The position numbers and the translations under genes are program-made. A DNA stretch of 29,131 bases from a virus, in the IMG/VR virus record IMGVR_UViG_3300046517_000200, positions 1 through 29,131 of that record; one strand, given 5' to 3'. The notes below the pieces were generated by a model. That model ran no database searches. It was given only the letters and a program-made list of their open reading frames with translations, and was not told the DNA's origin. Positions 1 through 3,828 of the stretch are shown here, piece after piece (within the stretch, counting starts at the first letter, position 1; each line of letters starts with the position of its first letter).

Positions 1-149
1 GAATCCTACATAGTAGAGCAAAGGAAATACTTACCTATTGTTTGTAAGCGGTAGGCAAAGGTTTCCGAAAAGCCCATGTTAAACAGACATGGTACAGTTT
101 CATTATCTAACAAGTAATGAAAGGGTACTGAGCAACTACGCTAGGATTC
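1..149 (+). ncRNA. Predicted multi-stem structured RNA (family not recognised)
   Basis: The stretch folds by eye into a closed multi-branch structure. The closing helix is GAATCCTA (1-8) with TAGGATTC (142-149), followed by GTAG (13-16) with CTAC (136-139). Inside are GGAAA (23-27) with TTTCC (62-66) enclosing CTTAC/GTAAG (30-34/44-48), then CCATGT/ACATGG (74-79/87-92), then TTTCATTA/TAATGAAA (98-105/115-122) extended by CAG/CTG (95-97/128-130). No open reading frame fills it. I do not recognise a group I intron core, a tRNA or a known riboswitch signature. AGGATTC (143-149) can alternatively pair with GAATCCT (199-205), just upstream of the ribosome site at 225-230, so a switching leader is conceivable. 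The 5' end may lie outside the window. The helices are seen; the function is unknown. Confidence 0.45.
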
Positions 150-235
150 AAACCTAAATCGAGAAAAACGAAACACTACGATACATATCAAATATGTTGA
201 ATCCTTTGTTCCTAAATCAAACTCAGGAGAATAAC

Positions 236-283
236 ATGAAAGACTTCTTAGAAGAAATTGAATTTTTCGCAGGTCGACGGTAG
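236..283 (+). CDS. 15-codon leader ORF with strong ribosome site
   Basis: The reading frame MKDFLEEIEFFAGRR begins five bases after a clear AGGAGA (225-230), the best ribosome site in this leader. It stops at TAG (281-283), three bases before the ATG of the next ORF, which has no good site of its own. It could be a leader peptide whose translation feeds the downstream ORF. It resembles nothing I know. The initiation signal is the main support; a real peptide product is uncertain. Confidence 0.4.
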   Translation: MKDFLEEIEFFAGRR

Positions 284-286
284 GTT

Positions 287-463
287 ATGAAACCTGAACC
301 AAAAATGATTCTTCAATTCATTGAACCCTTTCGTAAGGTTCCACCTTATGATAAATTTCGGAATCATGAGAATCAATCAATCGCAATCCTTTTTAATATC
401 ATGGAAAGTAAATTCCTAAGAGAAGGATTGCAAGCATACATTACAGCATCTAAAACAAAGTAA
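287..463 (+). CDS. Small protein (58 aa) related to the C-terminal part of the 134-aa protein at 600-1004
   Basis: This 58-residue frame aligns without gaps to residues about 77-127 of the protein at 600-1004. Shared positions include FIxP, R, a Pro near residue 20, an IL pair, and FLxEGLxxY near the end, about 15 identities in 50. That makes it a short paralogue or the remnant of a duplicated gene. It starts at ATG 287, right behind the 15-codon leader ORF, with only a weak GTAGG upstream, so coupled translation is likely. Its TAA stop (461-463) lies inside the first strand of the hammerhead ribozyme, so any ribozyme cleavage happens in the 3' untranslated part of its message. Function unknown. 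Confidence 0.55.
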   Translation: MKPEPKMILQFIEPFRKVPPYDKFRNHENQSIAILFNIMESKFLREGLQAYITASKTK

Positions 464-517
464 GACGAAACGGCCTACGGGCCGTCCATGAGTAATGCTC
501 ATGCTGATGAGTCTAAC
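460..517 (+). ncRNA. Type II hammerhead ribozyme
   Basis: All core elements are present in the circular order of a type II hammerhead (open at stem II). Stem II is GTAAGAC (460-466) with GTCTAAC (511-517), with one A-A mismatch. The GAAA core is at 467-470. Stem III is CGGCC (471-475), loop TACG, GGCCG (480-484), with A470 pairing U485. The cleavage triplet is GUC (484-486). Stem I is CATGAG (487-492), loop TAATG, CTCATG (498-503), with no mismatch. CUGAUGA is at 504-510. Known hammerheads cleave 3' of the H in NUH, here after C486. The element overlaps the stop codon of the preceding ORF and precedes the gene at 600. No core position deviates from consensus, so I expect an active ribozyme. 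Confidence 0.93.
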
Positions 518-524
518 TTAACTA

Positions 525-553
525 TTGCTTTCCTATGTTCACTCTGTTACATT
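525..553 (+). promoter_or_regulatory. Candidate sigma70 promoter with extended -10
   Basis: TTGCTT (525-530) and TACATT (548-553) are separated by 17 bases, and TG sits at 545-546 as an extended -10. Initiation would be near 560, giving a short leader for the gene at 600. If used, the hammerhead lies upstream of this start and belongs to the preceding transcript. Confidence 0.4.
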
Positions 554-599
554 AAAGAGGCATCATAAAGGTGCAATATAGAAAGGTAAGGTTAAACAC

Positions 600-1004
600 A
601 TGGCTCGACAGAAATCCGACAGTTTCAAACGTACCGTTCCGTTTTACGATGACAATTTTGATCTTCAGACTAAGACAGTTGAGGGAAAGATTGTCACGGC
701 AAAGTCATTGACCGAGGCAAAAGAATTGTTCGGGAATGACGATGCGAAAGTTTTGGATGCACTCAATTCACAGTTGCGGGAAAATCAAATTTCCCTTGCA
801 ATGAACGCTGCATCCGGCGGAATGGAGGAACGATTCATCATGGGATTCATTAAACCCATGCGTTCAATGGTACCGTTTAATACCATTGAGGATGAAAAGG
901 CCCAGACAAAAACAATTTTGGAACAAGTCAAGACCGTTCCATTTTTGCTCGAAGGTTTGAAGTCTTACTGCAAGATTCGTTCTACGGAAGGTGACGAGGA
1001 ATAA
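600..1004 (+). CDS. Conserved-looking phage protein of unknown function (134 aa)
   Basis: A soluble, charged protein without signal peptide or membrane segment and with no family I recognise. The C-terminal part (about residues 77-127, containing FIKPMR and FLLEGLKSY) is similar to the 58-aa ORF at 287-463, so this fold appears twice in the first kilobase. ATG 600 is preceded by TAAGG (587-591) at eight bases. Codon choice looks less A/T-biased than in the small genes further right and resembles that of the ssDNA-binding candidate at 12902, which may mean high expression. It has its own candidate promoter (525-553) and is closed by a strong terminator (1048-1078), so it is probably a monocistronic, abundantly expressed gene. 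Confidence 0.8.
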   Translation: MARQKSDSFKRTVPFYDDNFDLQTKTVEGKIVTAKSLTEAKELFGNDDAKVLDALNSQLRENQISLAMNAASGGMEERFIMGFIKPMRSMVPFNTIEDEKAQTKTILEQVKTVPFLLEGLKSYCKIRSTEGDEE

Positions 1005-1047
1005 ACAAAGTTCGGCCGATAATATTTCATACAATTCATAAACAAGA

Positions 1048-1078
1048 ACCCTACTGAATCGGCCAGTAGGGTTTTTTT
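1048..1078 (+). terminator. Rho-independent terminator after the 134-aa gene
   Basis: ACCCTACTG (1048-1056) and CAGTAGGGT (1064-1072) form a perfect 9-bp stem with a 7-base loop, followed by a run of seven T (1072-1078). The loop bases ATCGGC plus the first stem base are complementary to GGCCGAT at 1014-1020, which could compete with the stem or form a pseudoknot. Confidence 0.9.
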
Positions 1079-1162
1079 GTTTTGCAAACATAATTAAATT
1101 ATCGCAGTTGAAGCAAGTTTCTGAAATAAAGTAGCGCGTCAATGGCAGTTGGATGGCACGGT

Positions 1163-1188
1163 GTGAGTGCTACGTGAGATCACTCACG
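1163..1188. repeat. Hairpin-forming inverted repeats
   Basis: GTGAGTG (1163-1169) is complementary to CACTCAC (1181-1187), and alternatively CGTGAG (1173-1178) pairs with CTCACG (1183-1188) around a four-base loop. There is no T-run, so it is not a terminator. It lies at the left edge of the repeat-rich intergenic region. Confidence 0.5.
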
Positions 1189-1236
1189 AGACAAGTTACC
1201 TAGAATCAACAGTTTAGCGAAAAAAAGACAAAAACC

Positions 1237-1255
1237 TGTATGTATGGTACTTACA
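1237..1255. repeat. Hairpin next to the poly-T tract
   Basis: TATGTA and TACATA pair around the loop TGGTACT. The hairpin sits between the first TAGAATCA copy and the T tract and adds to the secondary-structure potential of this non-coding region. Confidence 0.4.
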
Positions 1256-1276
1256 TAGTGTGCAGACGTATGGGTA

Positions 1277-1298
1277 TTTTTTTTTTTTTTTTTTTTTT
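1277..1298 (+). repeat. Homopolymer run of 22 T
   Basis: Twenty-two consecutive T lead directly into the second TAGAATCA element. This is the only homopolymer of this length in the window. It may be an easily melted tract at an origin; its exact length may be affected by sequencing slippage. Confidence 0.9.
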
Positions 1299-1419
1299 AG
1301 AATCAACGACTTACACTAACATACTGATAACAAGTGACTTTAAGTCCTTTAGAATCAGCCGCTTACGCGGACGCAATAATATTCACTTTTTGAGTGCATG
1401 AAATGGTAAAGCCTGTAGA

Positions 1420-1502
1420 ATCAGTCACTTACAGAACAGGATACAGGCAGGCTGCAAGATCATACATATAGGTTAGAGCGTAAAAGCCTGTAAGTGACTG
1501 AT
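1420..1502. repeat. 15-bp perfect inverted repeat overlapping the fourth TAGAATCA element
   Basis: ATCAGTCACTTACAG (1420-1434) is the exact reverse complement of CTGTAAGTGACTGAT (1488-1502), with 53 bases between. Thus a fifth, inverted copy of the element's core is present. The 7-mer CTTACAG/CTGTAAG recurs as another inverted pair at 1806-1812 and 1834-1840. Confidence 0.75.
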
Positions 1503-1522
1503 ACAGTAGGCATTTAAAACGC

Positions 1523-1553
1523 TTGACAGGTATCGTAGCACTCATGGTACACT
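1523..1553 (+). promoter_or_regulatory. Candidate sigma70 promoter (TTGACA with extended -10)
   Basis: A consensus -35 TTGACA (1523-1528) is followed by TGG-TACACT (-10 hexamer 1548-1553). The spacer is 19 bases, longer than ideal, which the TGn extension may offset. Initiation would fall near 1560 and would transcribe rightward through a 300-base leader into the large operon beginning at 1872. Confidence 0.55.
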
Positions 1554-1581
1554 CTCAGGATGGTAGCAGGATACTCACAAT

Positions 1582-1607
1582 CGCTTAGAGCGCACGGCAA
1601 AGCCGTG
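1582..1607 (+). promoter_or_regulatory. Two adjoining hairpins in the operon leader
   Basis: CGCT-TAG-AGCG (1582-1592) is followed immediately by CACGGC-AAA-GCCGTG (1593-1607). Together they form a compact, coaxially stackable structure about 25 bases after the putative start site. No U-run follows, so a terminator is unlikely; 5'-end stabilisation or a protein site is possible. Confidence 0.45.
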
Positions 1608-1625
1608 GTAAGTAAACTGCTATTA

Positions 1626-1689
1626 ATTCTTTATTAATGAATTGATAAGTAATTTAAAACTAAATGAAAGTCACAATTTAATAAAGAAT
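1626..1689. repeat. 10-bp inverted repeat in the leader
   Basis: ATTCTTTATT (1626-1635) and AATAAAGAAT (1680-1689) are exact reverse complements 44 bases apart. The sequence between is A/T-rich with no gene. It may be fortuitous in such composition. Confidence 0.35.
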
Positions 1690-1805
1690 ACTTTCTAGGT
1701 ACTAACAAGTTCCGATAACTTCGACAATACAGAAGGAATAGGAAATCCAAAATAAAACTTTGGTAGCGTGAGATTAAATCTTATCAAGATTTGAAAAATC
1801 TGATC

Positions 1806-1840
1806 CTTACAGTTGATTTTGATATCGTAAATTCTGTAAG
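1806..1840 (+). promoter_or_regulatory. Hairpin upstream of the first operon gene
   Basis: CTTACAG (1806-1812) pairs with CTGTAAG (1834-1840) across a 21-base loop that contains GATATC. The same CTTACAG motif is found in the repeats around 1428 and 1488. It ends 32 bases before ATG 1872. Confidence 0.4.
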
Positions 1841-1871
1841 CCGCGCCGGTACTAGAAAGGATAAAAAGATT

Positions 1872-2039
1872 ATGAACACAGAAAAAGAACTCGATAAAAT
1901 GTCCGACGCTGAATTGAGTCAATATAGGAAAGATCTTTACAATAAGATCAAAGAAATCAGACTCGAAGAAAACAAGAGATCTATTGTCGAACAGATTAAG
2001 CATGACAGGTTTATGGATAAGTACAAAAATCATGCTTAA
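1872..2039 (+). CDS. Small charged protein (55 aa), unknown
   Basis: A highly charged, probably helical protein beginning MNTEKELDKMSD. I chose ATG 1872 over a TTG at 1791 in the same frame because AAAGGAT precedes it, and because the extra codons overlap the hairpin at 1806-1840. It is the first gene after the long leader and the promoter at 1523. No family recognised. Confidence 0.55.
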   Translation: MNTEKELDKMSDAELSQYRKDLYNKIKEIRLEENKRSIVEQIKHDRFMDKYKNHA

Positions 2040-2070
2040 AATCCCGACGGCCCCACCCGAAAGGCATAAT

Positions 2071-2244
2071 ATGAAAGAATTAGAAGATCAAATCGAATCT
2101 CTTTTATACCAAAGAAAACAGATAGTCAAAAGCCATCTAACAGGATGGGATTTTATAGACACTATCTTTGATATAGACAAAGAATTAAATGCTTTAGGGT
2201 ATGATGTAAAGTCTCTCTATTCTAAAGAAGAAAAATATGTCTAA
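2071..2244 (+). CDS. Small helical protein (57 aa), unknown
   Basis: Starts at ATG 2071, six bases after GAAAGG. A longer frame back to TTG 1984 would overlap the preceding gene and is unlikely. The protein (MKELEDQIESLLYQRKQ at its N-terminus) looks like an amphipathic helix, possibly a coiled coil. Its end overlaps the next start by eight bases, so the two are co-translated. Function unknown. Confidence 0.6.
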   Translation: MKELEDQIESLLYQRKQIVKSHLTGWDFIDTIFDIDKELNALGYDVKSLYSKEEKYV

Positions 2245-2911
2245 AATAACTCACAATCACGTTAACTACTGTCCTATGTCAAAAGTAGATGATAAGGGAC
2301 AAAGCAGAGTTAAATCGTGTCCCGGTAAAAGTATTCTACCTTGTGACAACGAAGGCACAGAAATAGAATGCTCGATAACGTCTACAGATTTTGTCTGTGA
2401 TAACTTTGAGTGTAAAGTAATGGCTAATTTAGATCGTTACGCAAACGATCTGGAAATAGCACAAACCGAAAACGCAAAGCTGAAAGCAATTAATACTCAA
2501 TTTAGAGTATTAATGCTGATGCCCGATTCTGCTGAAAGACTCATAAAAAAGAATGAGTTAGACTTTTCTGGGATCAAAGGCTTAATTGCAAAGCATAAAA
2601 AGTCTTGGGAATCCTGCGATGATGTTACAATCTTATATATGCTTGAATATCATCAAAAGTTTTCTGAAGCATATGCCGAATTTGCTCATGAACGTAATTC
2701 TAAGATAAGAATTAAAGACGCTATCGCCGACAGAGCAAAAGCAGAAACAAAAACTGCTATCAAAAAAGTAGATAGCATGAAACAAGAAGTAAAAGAAAAA
2801 GCAGCAAAACTTTCTGAATTTGGAAAAGCAGTAGCAGGATTTGTAAAAGTAGGGATGAAAGAAGATAAAGCAAAAGATTTAGTTAGAGCGATGGGATTGA
2901 AGGAAGTTTAA
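2237..2911 (+). CDS. Cysteine-rich N-terminus plus coiled coil protein (224 aa), unknown
   Basis: Residues 1-62 contain several Cys and His (HNHVNYC near the start, then five further Cys), suggesting a small metal site. Residues about 65-95 and 150-200 are long charged helices rich in Lys, Glu and Ala, likely coiled coils. The C-terminus (VKVGMKEDKAKDLVRAMGL) looks like a compact helical tail. No enzymatic motif is visible and I do not recognise the family. It is the last gene before the structured RNA stretch at 2941-3093. Confidence 0.7.
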   Translation: MSKITHNHVNYCPMSKVDDKGQSRVKSCPGKSILPCDNEGTEIECSITSTDFVCDNFECKVMANLDRYANDLEIAQTENAKLKAINTQFRVLMLMPDSAERLIKKNELDFSGIKGLIAKHKKSWESCDDVTILYMLEYHQKFSEAYAEFAHERNSKIRIKDAIADRAKAETKTAIKKVDSMKQEVKEKAAKLSEFGKAVAGFVKVGMKEDKAKDLVRAMGLKEV

Positions 2912-2940
2912 AGGTAGGTGCAAAATGTGAAATAATGTAG

Positions 2941-3022
2941 AGTCTTAAGCTAAGGTAACCTTAAGATTCGAATAAAACTAAAGGATTGCCTAATCCGAAT
3001 CTATTACAAGGTCACGTAATAG
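2941..3022 (+). ncRNA. Chain of three or four hairpins, possible structured RNA
   Basis: TCTTAAG/CTTAAGA (2943-2949/2960-2966), GATTCG/CGAATC (2965-2970/2996-3001) enclosing GGATT/AATCC (2983-2987/2992-2996), and CTATTAC/GTAATAG (3001-3007/3016-3022) are all exact complements packed without gaps in a stretch with no ORF. The first two helices share two bases and may be alternatives. The stretch leads into the tRNA-like fold at 3042-3093, so both may be parts of one RNA. Family unknown. Confidence 0.4.
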
Positions 3023-3041
3023 AAGGAACATAGAGAAACCT

Positions 3042-3093
3042 AGCTATATTCCTAACTGGAAGGTTAAATGTGGTTCGAATCCACAATATAGCT
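3042..3093 (+). ncRNA. tRNA-like structure lacking an anticodon arm
   Basis: AGCTATAT (3042-3049) pairs perfectly with ATATAGCT (3086-3093), an 8-bp acceptor-like stem. TGTGG (3069-3073), loop TTCGAAT and CCACA (3081-3085) make a canonical 5-bp T arm; GGTTCGAATCC is the standard tRNA T-arm consensus. Only 19 bases (3050-3068) lie between, enough for one 3-4 bp hairpin (TCC/GGA, loop TAACT) whose ACTGG resembles a D loop. A normal tRNA would need about 20-25 more bases. No CCA is encoded. It ends two bases before the ATG at 3096. It may be a decayed tRNA, a minimal tRNA, or a tRNA mimic acting on translation of the next gene. Confidence 0.5.
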
Positions 3094-3095
3094 TT

Positions 3096-3287
3096 ATGAG
3101 ATCACAAAAAGATGAAGACCATTTCCTTAATTGTAAGTTAAGATTTAGTAAATGTGAAGAATGTCAGAAAATAGCTAAGGAAATAAATAGGGACGATGAT
3201 AATGAGATTTCTTCAGTAATGAAAGAAGAAACAAGAAATAATGATTCAAGAATTAATAGAATTAAACATCAAAAGGAAATATATTAA
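3096..3287 (+). CDS. Small Cys-containing charged protein (63 aa), unknown
   Basis: Starts two bases after the tRNA-like structure and has no recognisable ribosome site; the upstream bases are all locked in that structure. The N-terminal third carries C-x6-C-x2-C, possibly a metal site; the rest is strongly charged and helical. An alternative start would remove the Cys motif. Function unknown. Confidence 0.5.
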   Translation: MRSQKDEDHFLNCKLRFSKCEECQKIAKEINRDDDNEISSVMKEETRNNDSRINRIKHQKEIY

Positions 3288-3288
3288 T

Positions 3289-3519
3289 ATGAAAAGATCA
3301 GATGAAAGCCCAGAATTAGATTTTGTTGTAAGAGCAACAATACAAGAGAAATTAAATAGAGGAGAAGACATTATATGTTCTATTTGTGGCAAGAAAATAG
3401 ACACAATAGGATGTATGGTAATAACTCTAAAAACTGACCCAGAAAATGAGAATTTAGCTACTGGATTCTTTACAGACCATGAAGAATGTGATAAGAAAGA
3501 ATCAGCTAAATTAAACTAA
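3289..3519 (+). CDS. Small zinc-finger-like protein (76 aa)
   Basis: ATG 3289 is preceded by AAAAGGA at about 12 bases and follows the previous stop by one base; a longer frame from 3241 would overlap that gene. The sequence has CSICGKKI near residue 30 and DHEEC near residue 68, a C-x2-C...H-x2-C pattern typical of small treble-clef or zinc-ribbon folds. No known partner or substrate. Confidence 0.6.
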   Translation: MKRSDESPELDFVVRATIQEKLNRGEDIICSICGKKIDTIGCMVITLKTDPENENLATGFFTDHEECDKKESAKLN

Positions 3520-3520
3520 T

Positions 3521-3613
3521 ATGAATCTCAAAAAAGCATTCTTTGAATTTCTGCTTCTAATACTTGTATTTTTGATTTTACTTTATTTACCACTCCTATT
3601 TAAAGGAATTTAA
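3521..3613 (+). CDS. Candidate single-span membrane mini-protein (30 aa)
   Basis: The frame starts at ATG 3521 one base after the previous stop and encodes MNLKKAFFEF followed by a hydrophobic stretch (LLLILVFLILLYLPLLF). This is long enough for one membrane span, with positive residues at the N-terminus. The ribosome site is weak. Without it there would be a 100-base gap in a tightly packed operon. Role unknown; a lysis accessory or a membrane-acting early protein are both possible. Confidence 0.45.
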   Translation: MNLKKAFFEFLLLILVFLILLYLPLLFKGI

Positions 3614-3621
3614 ATATCTTT

Positions 3622-3828
3622 ATGACACAACCTAAAAAAGATATTAAAAGAGCACAAAAAGATGCCATAAAGATAGGCTTCAAAATGCTATGGTTAGACT
3701 CCGATAATAAATGGAGACCATGTAGGGATATTAATTCCGCTCCATTTTTCTGTAAAGATGTAGTTGAAGTAAAAACATTAGTCTCTTTTAAGACTGAATT
3801 AATGAGACTAGAAAGGAAATGGAAGTAA
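3622..3828 (+). CDS. Small basic protein (68 aa), unknown
   Basis: A Lys-rich N-terminus (TQPKKDIKRAQKDAIK) followed by a mixed segment with aromatic residues and two Cys (WRPCRD, FFCKD). Its stop codon overlaps the ATG at 3828 as TAATG, so the helicase downstream is translationally coupled to it. AAAGGA lies about 14 bases before the start. No family recognised. Confidence 0.6.
   Translation: MTQPKKDIKRAQKDAIKIGFKMLWLDSDNKWRPCRDINSAPFFCKDVVEVKTLVSFKTELMRLERKWK

Larger units (their letters stand above)
1201..1436 (+). repeat. Four dispersed TAGAATCA-type direct repeats (possible initiator or regulator sites)
   Basis: TAGAATCA occurs at 1201, 1298, 1350 and 1416, and nowhere else that I see in the window. 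The copies extend loosely to TAGAATCA-(A/G)-N-N-N-CTTAC; the first copy diverges after the octamer. Spacings are 97, 52 and 66 bases, so they are not tightly phased iterons. The copy at 1350 carries a small CCGC-TTAC-GCGG hairpin. The intergenic stretch 1079-1871 that holds them has no convincing gene. Such groups often mark a replication origin or repressor/initiator binding region; that role is inferred. Confidence 0.6.

Noticed and set aside
142-160. T-arm-like TAGG-ATTCAAA-CCTA suggesting a tRNA at the left end
   Set aside because: No matching acceptor, D or anticodon arm can be drawn around it; the bases are better used in the long-range helix.
1-240. Group I intron or other self-splicing element in the left-end structured RNA
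   Set aside because: The P7/guanosine-binding and GACUA-type core sequences are missing and no split gene or tRNA flanks it.
864-1142. Minus-strand frame opposite the 134-aa gene, and a similar one at 1695-2033
   Set aside because: The first lies antisense to a better-supported gene and crosses its terminator; the second overlaps the operon leader and first gene and has no ribosome site.
2043-2070. GC-rich stretch before ATG 2071 as a terminator or riboswitch
   Set aside because: No stable stem could be drawn and no T-run follows; it contains only the ribosome site.
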